Origin: CAZVBR01 sp964625755
GTDB lineage: Bacteria > Patescibacteriota > Minisyncoccia > Phycocordibacterales > XYD1-FULL-46-19
Reading direction: 5' to 3'
Length of the DNA stretch: 21,371 bases
Assembly: GCA_964625755.1 (NCBI GenBank)
Contig: CAZVBR010000011.1
Span: 1 to 21,371 of the forward strand
In this document: piece after piece, positions 7,425-13,792 of the stretch
Layout of the letters: every line of letters starts with the position of its first letter
Numbering within the stretch: the first letter of the stretch is position 1
Program-made: the position numbers and the translations under genes
The notes under the pieces: generated by a model
What the model saw: only the letters and a program-made list of their open reading frames with translations
What the model was told of the DNA's origin: nothing
Database searches by the model: none

Positions 7425-8561
7425 ATGAAAGTAGTTTTTACAGGTGGAGGTACAGGCGGTCATTTTTATCCGATAATTGCGGTGGCCGAAGAATTAAGAC
7501 AGCTGGCTTATGAAAATAAGCTAGTTGAAACCAAACTGTATTATTTATCCGATACTCCTTATGATCAAGGTAAATTAACTGAAAACGGGATCACGTTTCG
7601 GCGTATTCCGGCCGGTAAATGGCGCCGATATTTTTCCTGGTTGAATTTTTGGGATGTTTTGAAAACGTTTTTAGGGGTAATAAAAGCGGTTTGGCAGCTG
7701 TTTTTGATCTACCCGGATGTGGTTTTCTCAAAAGGGGGGTATGCCAGTTTTCCTACAGTCTGGGCCGCTCGCTTTTTGATGATCCCGGTTTTTGTTCACG
7801 AATCTGATGCTCACCCGGGGCGGGCCAACATGTCAGCAGCTAAATTTGCAGCCAGAATCGCCGTTTCTTATCCCGAAACTCTGGAGTATTTTCCCAAGGG
7901 TAAAACCGCCCTAACCGGTAATCCTATTCGAAAGCGAATTAAGAAACCAATATCTGAGGGGTCCTTTAGGTTTCTGGATTTTGACCCCAGTTTGCCGGTG
8001 GTTTTTGTTTTAGGTGGTTCACAAGGGTCGATGAATATAAACAATGTTGTTTTGGATGCTTTGCCGGATCTACTTAAGGATCATCAGATCGTTCATCAGG
8101 TGGGTCGGAGTAATTACAAAGAAATAAAGGAACGGGCTGATTATTTTTTGACCGGTGATAATGACCTCTTTCGTCAAAGATATAAAATATATGATTATTT
8201 AAATGATGAGGCCATGACCATGGCGGCCGGAGCGGCTTCCTTGGTTGTTTCCAGGGCCGGCTCCGGAATTTTTGAGATAGCGGCGTGGGGGGTGCCTTCG
8301 ATCGTTATTCCGATCCCGGAAGATATAAGTCATGATCAGAAATATAATGCTTTGGCTTTCGCTAAGACCGGTGCGACAGTGATCATAGAAGAGAATAATC
8401 TTACCCCGTCGGTTTTAAGTAATGAGATTCGAAGAATATTGACCCAACCCGAGATCGAAAAACAAATGAAGTTATCGTGTCGAAATTTTGGAAATTTGGA
8501 TGCTGCAAAATTAATAGCCAAAGAGGTGATTAGTATCACGTTGAAACATGAACGAAATTGA
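7425..8561 (+). CDS. murG: UDP-N-acetylglucosamine--undecaprenyl-pyrophosphoryl-MurNAc-pentapeptide GlcNAc transferase
   Basis: Membrane-associated GT-B glycosyltransferase (family 28) converting lipid I to lipid II by adding GlcNAc. The 378-residue protein starts with the glycine-rich loop F-T-G-G-G-T-G-G-H13 that binds the diphosphate, has the membrane-association and acceptor region F-S-K-G-G-Y-A-S-F-P and H-E-S-D-A-H-P-G-R-A-N, then the C-terminal UDP-GlcNAc domain with V-L-G-G-S-Q-G-S (third glycine loop) and S-R-A-G-S-G-I-F-E-I-A-A-W-G-V-P-S-I-V-I-P, followed by D-Q-K-Y-N-A. It begins 12 nt after ftsW and its last 14 nt overlap gltX. With mraY and ftsW it covers lipid I synthesis, lipid II synthesis and polymerisation in consecutive genes. 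Confidence 0.97.
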   Translation: MKVVFTGGGTGGHFYPIIAVAEELRQLAYENKLVETKLYYLSDTPYDQGKLTENGITFRRIPAGKWRRYFSWLNFWDVLKTFLGVIKAVWQLFLIYPDVVFSKGGYASFPTVWAARFLMIPVFVHESDAHPGRANMSAAKFAARIAVSYPETLEYFPKGKTALTGNPIRKRIKKPISEGSFRFLDFDPSLPVVFVLGGSQGSMNINNVVLDALPDLLKDHQIVHQVGRSNYKEIKERADYFLTGDNDLFRQRYKIYDYLNDEAMTMAAGAASLVVSRAGSGIFEIAAWGVPSIVIPIPEDISHDQKYNALAFAKTGATVIIEENNLTPSVLSNEIRRILTQPEIEKQMKLSCRNFGNLDAAKLIAKEVISITLKHERN

Positions 8562-9870
8562 CCTTGTAAAAACCAGGTTTGCGCCAAGTCCGACGGGTTC
8601 TTTTCATTTAGGTTCCGCCCGAACTGCTCTGTTTAATTATTTATATGCCAAAAAGCATAAAGGGAAATTTTTACTCCGACTTGATGACACCGATCGTGAA
8701 AGATCGGAATCGGTCTATGAGTCGGAGATCGAAAGGTCACTGGAATGGTTGGGTCTGGAGTATGATGAAAAATATCATCAAACTGCCAGGCAGGATCTTT
8801 ACGAAAAGCAGCTGAATCATTTGATCCGGGAGAAAAAAGCATATATTTCGGTTGAACCGGCAAAAAGCGGAGCGGGGGAGGTGGAATTGGTTCGATTTGT
8901 TAACCCCGGGCAGGTGGTAGTTTTTGATGATCTGGTCAGAGGAGAGATAACTTTTGATACGACCGAACTAGGTGATTTTGTCATAGCCCGTTCCGGTTTT
9001 CCTTTGTATCACTTGGCTTCGGTGGTAGATGATATCGAAAGTCAGATCAGTCACGTTATAAGAGGGGAAGACCACATCTCAAATACCCCGAGGCAAATTT
9101 TATTACTCGAGGCTCTAGGGGGAGAAAGACCTTACTATGCCCATATTCCTTTGATAATGGCCTCAGACGGGACCAAATTATCCAAACGACACGGGGCTTT
9201 GCCGGTTTTGAGTTACCGAGAAAAAGGGTATTTACCTCAAGCTCTGATCAATTTTTTGGCTCTTTTGGGTTGGTCTCCTCAGGCCGGGGAAGGGGGTGAT
9301 GATTCGGATGTTTTAGAGATGACCGAATTACTGGAACGTTTTGAGTTTTCGGGGATCGGTCAGGCACCGGCTCGTTTCAATCCTGATAAATTAGATTGGT
9401 TAAACCGTCAGCATGTCCAGAAATTATCACCACACAAACAAGTTCAGTTGCTCAGACCTTATCTAAAAACCGCTACCCAAGAAAAGTGGTCAGAAGATAA
9501 ATTATCCAAGATCGTTCCACTTTTGTTCGATCGGGCGGCAAATGTTACCGAAGCGGCTCGGAATTTGGAGGACGGAGAGTTCGATTATGTTTTAACTCGA
9601 CCCAGCATAGACCGAGAAGCACTGGAGACCGTTGAATACTTGCCTTTGGTTCGGGAACTGATATTTGGCATACCGGAGGAGGAATTCAGTCCGGACAGAA
9701 TAAAGTCGGCTATTTGGGATAGGGCAACCGAGATCGGACGAAAAGAAGTGTTGGCACCTTTTAGAAAAGTGCTTACCGGTCGAGAAAGGTCACCGGACCC
9801 TTTTACGGTTAGTTGGATTTTGGGTAAAAAAGAAACTCTAGCCCGGTTGGATCATTTTATTCATGAATAA
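8548..9870 (+). CDS. gltX: Glutamate--tRNA ligase
   Basis: Class I synthetase charging tRNA-Glu, and possibly tRNA-Gln if the organism uses the transamidation route. The 440-residue protein has the R-F-A-P-S-P-T-G-x-x-H20-L-G opening (HIGH motif), L-R-L-D-D-T-D-R-E-R-S, the G-E-D-H-I-S-N-T-P-R-Q-I block, and K210-L-S-K-R214 (KMSKS motif) followed by H-G-A. The first C-terminal anticodon-binding region is present; the total is slightly shorter than the usual 460-490 residues. The ATG lies inside the end of murG (14-nt overlap), so a translation gene is embedded in the cell-wall operon. Whether it is discriminating for tRNA-Glu cannot be read here. Confidence 0.96.
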   Translation: MNEIDLVKTRFAPSPTGSFHLGSARTALFNYLYAKKHKGKFLLRLDDTDRERSESVYESEIERSLEWLGLEYDEKYHQTARQDLYEKQLNHLIREKKAYISVEPAKSGAGEVELVRFVNPGQVVVFDDLVRGEITFDTTELGDFVIARSGFPLYHLASVVDDIESQISHVIRGEDHISNTPRQILLLEALGGERPYYAHIPLIMASDGTKLSKRHGALPVLSYREKGYLPQALINFLALLGWSPQAGEGGDDSDVLEMTELLERFEFSGIGQAPARFNPDKLDWLNRQHVQKLSPHKQVQLLRPYLKTATQEKWSEDKLSKIVPLLFDRAANVTEAARNLEDGEFDYVLTRPSIDREALETVEYLPLVRELIFGIPEEEFSPDRIKSAIWDRATEIGRKEVLAPFRKVLTGRERSPDPFTVSWILGKKETLARLDHFIHE

Positions 9871-9875
9871 TTAAA

Positions 9876-11198
9876 ATGACTAAATTATTATTTAAAACAA
9901 TCTCGGTGTTTACTTTGATCTTGTTTTTAACCGGTGGGGTATTTTTTGACTTTTCTTATTTTGGAATTGATGAAGTAACGGCCGGAGAATTGGATGAACT
10001 CGAAAGAGAGATCGAAAGCCGTCAAGAGAGAATGAAACAGATCGAGGAGGAAATAAGAAGATTTGAAGTTGAGATCGGTGAAATTCGTTCGCGACAGTCA
10101 ACTTTACAGGGACAGATCGAACAGATCGATCTGAGTCGGCAGAGGTTGTCTGCAGATATTAATTTAACTGAAGAAAGGATCGGGGCAAAGGAGCTGAATT
10201 TGACTAAAATAGATCAAGATATTGATAAGGTGATCAAAACCATTGCCGATTACGAGGAAACTATTGCCGGGACTTTAAGGGAGTTACATTGGCTTGAGCA
10301 GGAATCAGTCAATGTCTTTTACGGTTTATTATTCCAGGATGATTTTCAAGAGGCCTTGGTCAAGATGGACCACCTAAATCAGTTGCAAAATGCCGTTCAT
10401 GATCAATTGGATGAGTTAGAGGAAAAACAAAGTGAATTAAATGAAAGACGTAAAGAATCCAAGCAAGAACAAGAAAAATTACTTAATTTAAGAGATCAAT
10501 TGGCCAATCAAAAAGCCTTGGCCGACAATGAACGACAAGTTCAGGCTGATCTTTTGGCGACCACCAGAAGTGAAGAGTCCACCTATCAATCATTGTTGGC
10601 GGATCGTCAGGAAATGAAACGACAAGTGGAACAGGAGATAGCCGAAGCCGAGCAAAAGATCCAAATTATTATTGATCCCGAGCAACTCCCGAAAGCCGGA
10701 CCGGTACTTTCCTGGCCGGTTGATAATATCAGGATCACTCAGTATTTTGGGCGAACACCTTTTGCGACCGCTAACCCTCAGGTCTACACCAGCGGTGAAC
10801 ACAATGGTATTGATTTGGGTTTGAATGTCGGTGAACCGATAAGAGCGGCACTGAGTGGTCGGGTGATCGGAGTAGGGAATACCGATAAAACTTGCCCCGG
10901 GGCTTCTTGGGGTAAATGGATATTGATCGAACATGAAAACGGTTTGTCGACCTTATATGCTCACTTGTCGGTTATTGAAGTAAGAGAGGGCCAGATGGTA
11001 AACACCAGGGATCTGATCGGGCTTGCCGGAAATTCCGGTTTTTCTACTGGGCCACATCTTCATTTTACAGTTTATGCTTCTCGGGGGGTGGAGATCGGTC
11101 ATCTGCAGAGTCAGGTCCCGGGTTGCGGGGTTTACCGAATACCGTTAGGTGCCGAGACCAGCTACCTTAATCCCTTAACTTATTTAAGTAGTTATTAA
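9876..11198 (+). CDS. Coiled-coil murein hydrolase with LytM/M23 peptidase domain (EnvC-like)
   Basis: An exported peptidoglycan endopeptidase or amidase activator. Residues about 8-25 form a signal peptide or membrane anchor. Residues about 38-260 are heptad-rich and highly charged (runs of E, K, Q, R with periodic L and I), a long coiled coil as in EnvC and PcsB-type proteins. The C-terminal M23 domain keeps the zinc and catalytic residues: H309-N-G-I-D313, the Y-A-H-L-S block, and P-H394-L-H396-F, so it could be an active endopeptidase; EnvC itself is degenerate and only activates amidases. In other bacteria such proteins work with FtsEX at the septum; no ftsEX is in this window. It starts 5 nt after gltX, and a small membrane protein follows 2 nt after its stop. 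Confidence 0.9.
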   Translation: MTKLLFKTISVFTLILFLTGGVFFDFSYFGIDEVTAGELDELEREIESRQERMKQIEEEIRRFEVEIGEIRSRQSTLQGQIEQIDLSRQRLSADINLTEERIGAKELNLTKIDQDIDKVIKTIADYEETIAGTLRELHWLEQESVNVFYGLLFQDDFQEALVKMDHLNQLQNAVHDQLDELEEKQSELNERRKESKQEQEKLLNLRDQLANQKALADNERQVQADLLATTRSEESTYQSLLADRQEMKRQVEQEIAEAEQKIQIIIDPEQLPKAGPVLSWPVDNIRITQYFGRTPFATANPQVYTSGEHNGIDLGLNVGEPIRAALSGRVIGVGNTDKTCPGASWGKWILIEHENGLSTLYAHLSVIEVREGQMVNTRDLIGLAGNSGFSTGPHLHFTVYASRGVEIGHLQSQVPGCGVYRIPLGAETSYLNPLTYLSSY

Positions 11199-11200
11199 AC

Positions 11201-11470
11201 ATGAAGGATTACTTGAAATTTAAACATGGTCACGGCTTAGTTAAGCTAGTTATTTTAATAATAGTGCTAATACTGATCTTATTTATGTTGCGTATTGACC
11301 CGGAACTTTGGCTGGAGCCCGGGTACTGGGAGGAGAATTTCAATTTATGGAGAAAAGAAGTCAGTTATTTCTTAGCCCAAGGCCAAGTTTGGTTTCAGGA
11401 GCACGTTTTGGGGTTGATATTGAGATGGTACGATATTGTGCGATCCCGGATTGCTGAATATCTATTTTAA
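11201..11470 (+). CDS. Small single-pass membrane protein of unknown function
   Basis: An 89-residue protein I do not recognise. Residues about 13-32 form one strongly hydrophobic helix (V-I-L-I-I-V-L-I-L-I-L-F-M-L) after a short Lys/His-rich N-terminus. The rest is amphipathic and rich in aromatic residues and Trp (W-L-E-P-G-Y-W, L-W, V-W-F, R-W-Y), suggesting a domain lying against the membrane. It starts 2 nt after the M23 peptidase stop and is the last gene of the operon, so a role in envelope assembly with that peptidase is a reasonable guess only. No clear terminator follows; the next promoter begins 20 nt after its stop. Confidence 0.75.
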   Translation: MKDYLKFKHGHGLVKLVILIIVLILILFMLRIDPELWLEPGYWEENFNLWRKEVSYFLAQGQVWFQEHVLGLILRWYDIVRSRIAEYLF

Positions 11471-11490
11471 CCGCAACTAATTTCTGAGTA

Positions 11491-11520
11491 TTGACAAATT
11501 AGGTTTTATTGTGCTAACAT
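11491..11520 (+). promoter_or_regulatory. Consensus sigma70-type promoter of the lysozyme-like gene
   Basis: A perfect -35 TTGACA (11491-11496) is followed by an 18-bp spacer and -10 TAACAT (11515-11520, 4/6) that has an extended -10 TG at 11512-11513. Transcription should start near 11527. This is the only perfect -35 hexamer I found near a gene start here, and unlike the other promoters it lies far (about 85 nt) from the start codon. GCAACT or its complement occurs at 11473-11478, 11527-11532 and 11552-11557, around and just after the promoter. Confidence 0.75.
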
Positions 11521-11526
11521 ATTAGT

Positions 11527-11612
11527 AGTTGCAAGTGTTAGATACGAGATGGCAACTTTAAAGTAAGATAATAACGATATCAAGGTGTACCGGGAAACTG
11601 GTAGATTTTGAT
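11527..11612 (+). promoter_or_regulatory. Structured 5' leader with start-codon hairpin
   Basis: The predicted transcript opens with a hairpin pairing AGTTGC (11527-11532) to GCAACT (11552-11557). A second hairpin spans 11579-11612: outer stem ATCAAGG with TTTTGAT (two G-U pairs), a 2x2 internal loop (TG/GA), inner stem TACCGG with CTGGTA (one G-U pair) and a GAAA tetraloop. The 3' strand of the outer stem includes the first two bases of the ATG at 11611. A five-codon open frame (ATG 11549, stop TAA 11564-11566) overlaps the first hairpin. The arrangement resembles a cis-regulatory RNA or thermosensor. I do not recognise a known riboswitch class. Confidence 0.5.
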
Positions 11613-12292
11613 GCGAGGACTATTTTACAAACCCTACAAATAGGCTTTCTAACAAGCCTCATAGCTTTATCTGGCTCGGCTGAGGTTACTCAGCTTCCGG
11701 TATCAGTTGAAACTGAACAGATGGTCGAAAAGGAAGTGACTGAAATAGACGAAGACTCAACTATCCTGGAGTATATTAATAAATACAGCCGGAATGGAAG
11801 CAAATTAAGTGATGAACTGGAGGAAAATGCTTTTAGGGTNNNNNNNNNNNNNNNNNNNNNNNNNNNNNNNNNNNNNNNNNNNNNNNNNNNNNNNNNNNNN
11901 NNNNNNNNNNNNNNNNNNNNNNNNNNNNNNNNNNNNNNNAGATCGATGAGCCGGTTCAAGTAAGTCAAATGAGTATTCCGGAGTTGATAGAGAAATATAG
12001 CAGGATCTATAACGTTTCATCGCGTGAAGCAAAAGCGATCGCATTCTGTGAAAGCTCGAATAGACATTTTGACAGAAATGGTCAAGTGTTGCGTGGTATT
12101 CAAAATCAAGATGACGTTGGCTTGTTCCAGATAAATGAAAGATATCATTTAAGAAGAAGCCAGGAGTTAGGAATTGATATTTATACCCTTGAGGGGAATA
12201 TTAGATACGCTATGTTGCTGTTGGCGGATCAAGGTAAGCAACCGTGGCACTGGAGTCAAAATTGTTGGAGTAATAAACTGGCGTCGTACTAG
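11611..12292 (+). CDS. Secreted lysozyme-like / lytic transglycosylase protein, frameshifted and split by an assembly gap
   Basis: Three pieces appear to form one gene. From ATG 11611 ten codons (MRGLFYKPYK) run into a TAG. One base behind, an open frame continues with a hydrophobic stretch (I-G-F-L-T-S-L-I-A-L-S-G-S-A) and no canonical start of its own. Adding one A to the AAA at 11638-11640 would join them into a textbook signal peptide. The frame runs to the N gap at 11840. After the gap (from 11942) it stays open to TAG 12290-12292 and encodes a lysozyme-fold domain: A-F-C-E-S-S-N-R with the candidate catalytic Glu at 12050-12052, and D-V-G-L-F-Q-I-N-x-x-Y-H typical of SLT-type domains. 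It would cleave or remodel peptidoglycan outside the cell. The deletion could be a sequencing error, a real lesion or frameshifting. The gap length is unknown, so merging the two sides is inference. Confidence 0.65.
11840..11939. other. Assembly gap (100 N) inside the lysozyme-like gene
   Basis: Exactly 100 N, a conventional placeholder for unknown length. Two coding bases are left over on each side, so for one uninterrupted gene the true gap must be 2 modulo 3; 100 is 1 modulo 3. Confidence 0.95.
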
Positions 12293-12445
12293 TTTCGGTG
12301 CTGACGCGCGCGATTTTAAAGGTTGAAATTGCAAGGATGTCAGAAAATATACATTGTGCGACGTTGGATAATATTGTCACCTGCTCTCTACTTCAGAGAA
12401 AGAAACCCGAGATCCGTTAGGTCAGTTTAAATTAAATTTTGATCC

Positions 12446-12820
12446 TTACATTCCCTGGCAGTTTGCGGCTGGTTGATAGCCGGCTAGTTCGGCTTTTTCT
12501 CGATCCTCAAACCAAATTATGTTCTCGGGATTGATCCGAGAAACTCCGCCACACCACGGATAGTAATATCTGGTACCGTTTTTCGATGCCAAAACTTTAC
12601 CCCCGCTTGATACTTCCAGGTTTTCCAGTAATTGGCTACTTTGTTCGGGTTCCAGGTACTCGATCTTTACCGGAGTTCTTTCGGTATTTATGCTTGATAA
12701 TTGACCCAAACCAAACGCGATCCCGGTACTGCTGATCAATAATATGATCATGAAAAAAGGCAATTCGTAACGAAGAAAAACCGCCTTGATTTTTCTCTTT
12801 TTTTCATTTATAGTTAACAT
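12446..12820 (-). CDS. Small membrane-anchored protein with degenerate Ada-like Cys motif
   Basis: From the preferred start at 12820 the protein has 124 residues: a Lys-rich N-terminus, one membrane helix (about 20-41), a Glu/Ser linker and a C-terminal module V-L-A-S-K-N-G-T-R-Y-Y-Y-P-W-C90-G-G ... I-N-P-E-N-I-I-W-F-E ... A-E-L-A-G-Y-Q-P-A-A-N-C121. The order Y-x-P-W-C, then E-N-x-x-x-F, then A-G-Y-x-P resembles the Ada metal-binding fold, but only two Cys remain, so zinc binding is doubtful. I have seen similar proteins in CPR genomes without a known role. An ATG nine bases upstream (12829) is in frame, but the -10 box overlaps it and ends 7 nt before 12820, so 12820 is chosen. It diverges from rpmA and converges on the lysozyme-like gene; the 153 nt between them (12293-12445) show no clear terminator. 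Confidence 0.8.
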   Translation of the reverse strand: MLTINEKKRKIKAVFLRYELPFFMIILLISSTGIAFGLGQLSSINTERTPVKIEYLEPEQSSQLLENLEVSSGGKVLASKNGTRYYYPWCGGVSRINPENIIWFEDREKAELAGYQPAANCQGM

Positions 12821-12842
12821 ATTATACATTATTAAATAAAAC
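12814..12842 (+). promoter_or_regulatory. rpmA promoter, leaderless geometry
   Basis: The -35 TTAACA (12814-12819, 5/6), 17-bp spacer and -10 TAAAAC (12837-12842, 4/6) place the -10 end 7 nt before the rpmA ATG at 12850. The -35 overlaps the start codon of the divergent gene. An alternative, TTGATT 12786-12791 with TATAGT 12809-12814, also has a 17-bp spacer and would give a leader of about 29 nt. Confidence 0.5.
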
Positions 12843-12856
12843 GGTAATTATGGCAA
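12828..12856 (-). promoter_or_regulatory. Promoter of the divergent membrane-protein gene, leaderless geometry
   Basis: On the minus strand, TTGCCA (12856-12851, 5/6), a 17-bp spacer and AATAAT (12833-12828, 5/6) are followed by 7 nt and the ATG at 12820. The -35 is the complement of rpmA start-codon sequence (TGGCAA within its ATG GCA A). The two promoters fully interlock. Confidence 0.6.
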
Positions 12857-13131
12857 CCAGAAAAGCTGGAGGTTCAGCAAAAAATCTTAAAGATTCTAAT
12901 CCGAAATATCTCGGGGTGAAATTGTTTGACGGGCAATTGGCAAGTCCTGGGGCGGTTTTGGTGCGACAGCGAGGTACACGTTTTATCCCCGGCCGAAATG
13001 TCTTTATAGGGAAAGATCATACTTTGCACGCCAAGAATGAAGGAGTGGTTAAATTTAAAGATAAGCGGAAAACCTCCTGGAGAGGAGATACCAGAAAAGT
13101 AAAAATGGTGGAGGTGTTACCTCAAAGCTAA
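12850..13131 (+). CDS. rpmA: 50S ribosomal protein L27 (bL27)
   Basis: Large-subunit protein whose N-terminal tail reaches the peptidyl transferase centre. The 93 residues begin M-A-T-R-K-A-G-G-S-A-K-N, the mature-type N-terminus with no Firmicutes-style cleavable extension, and contain D-S-N-P-K-Y-L-G-V-K, V-R-Q-R-G-T-R-F-x-P-G and G-K-D-H-T-L, all characteristic. rpmA usually sits directly after rplU; here rplU is about 6 kb away on the other strand, so rpmA is transcribed alone from its own promoter. A strong palindromic terminator follows 30 nt after the stop. Confidence 0.97.
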   Translation: MATRKAGGSAKNLKDSNPKYLGVKLFDGQLASPGAVLVRQRGTRFIPGRNVFIGKDHTLHAKNEGVVKFKDKRKTSWRGDTRKVKMVEVLPQS

Positions 13132-13160
13132 ATAACCGGCAAAAGACTTTTTGGTGATCA

Positions 13161-13198
13161 AAAAAATCGCGGACCATATATATGGTCCGCGATTTTTT
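13161..13198. terminator. Bidirectional intrinsic terminator between rpmA and rplI
   Basis: A perfect 38-bp palindrome centred between 13179 and 13180. Each half-site has a run of six A, then TCGCGGACC, then alternating AT. On either strand the GC-rich stem ends in six T, so it can stop transcription of both convergent genes, rpmA (stop 13131) and rplI (stop 13215). Confidence 0.93.
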
Positions 13199-13214
13199 AC
13201 TTTTTTCCTTTATT

Positions 13215-13697
13215 TTACTTACTTCCCTTTTCTTCTTTGACTGGCTCAGCTGTTATCTCTAGAGTTAAGTAGGCACTTGCCTTTTGGTCGGTCGGCTTTT
13301 CTTTTATACCGACTTTATGCTGCCCGATATTCTTGATCGGTTCGTCGAGATCTAGGTACTGTTCTTCGATCTTGATACTGAATTGATCTTCCAGGGCCTC
13401 GATTATTTTGTCGGGGTAGATTCCGGCAAATAAATGTCCTTGGGGATTTGCTTTACCCTCTAATTTTAATACTATCTCCCCTGCCTTGTTGAGGATATCT
13501 TTGATATCAGCTTTCAGGGCTTCTTGTTTGGCTTTCTGGTCTTCCAGGAGTTTCTGATACCGTTTTAGGTTTGATTCAGTTGCTAAAACTGCTTTTGCTT
13601 CGGGGATAAGAAAATTTCTTCCGTAACCAGCGGAAACCCGTTTTTTTTCATATTTTTGGCCTAATTTTGGCACGTTCTCTAGTAGTATTACTTCCAT
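13215..13697 (-). CDS. rplI: 50S ribosomal protein L9 (bL9)
   Basis: L9 binds 23S rRNA near L1 and spans towards the neighbouring ribosome. The 160 residues show the N-terminal RNA-binding domain M-E-V-I-L-L-E-N-V-P-K-L-G with the signature G-Y-G-R-N-F-L-I-P (about residues 24-32), a long charged connecting helix (about 42-75) and the C-terminal domain around G-H-L-F-A-G-I. The usual G-K-x-G-D-x-V-x-V before the signature reads G-Q-K-Y-E-K-K-R-V, a divergent version. Because some CPR lineages are reported to lack L9, its presence constrains placement. It has its own promoter in the 95 nt after ctpA and ends at the shared palindromic terminator. Confidence 0.94.
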   Translation of the reverse strand: MEVILLENVPKLGQKYEKKRVSAGYGRNFLIPEAKAVLATESNLKRYQKLLEDQKAKQEALKADIKDILNKAGEIVLKLEGKANPQGHLFAGIYPDKIIEALEDQFSIKIEEQYLDLDEPIKNIGQHKVGIKEKPTDQKASAYLTLEITAEPVKEEKGSK

Positions 13698-13704
13698 TTT
13701 AGTT

Positions 13705-13733
13705 ATGATAAGTTAACATTCACTTTTAATCAA
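13705..13733 (-). promoter_or_regulatory. rplI promoter, leaderless geometry
   Basis: On the minus strand TTGATT (13733-13728, 4/6), a 17-bp spacer and TATCAT (13710-13705, 5/6) end 7 nt before the rplI ATG. No Shine-Dalgarno is present in those 7 nt, consistent with initiation at the transcript 5' end. Confidence 0.7.
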
Positions 13734-13792
13734 CACAGCTATAGTAACTTAAATATGTCACTTTGTCCATCGCGACAGGGGTTTTCAGAGGA

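Noticed and set aside
11638..11659. Programmed -1 frameshift signal at AAATAG with a downstream hairpin
   Set aside because: No canonical X-XXY-YYZ slippery heptamer is present and the hairpin has almost no spacer. A deletion or sequencing error is simpler, so it is kept only as an alternative.
12821..12826. Perfect TATAAT on the minus strand between the two in-frame ATGs of the small membrane-protein gene
   Set aside because: There is no -35 at 16-18 bp (AATTAC at 17), and a start 7 nt downstream would fall after both ATGs with no start codon there. TTGCCA-17-AATAAT fits ATG 12820 much better.
13698..13792. A structured RNA or extra gene between ctpA and rplI
   Set aside because: Only short weak pairings such as TGTC/GACA are visible; the rplI promoter accounts for the informative part.
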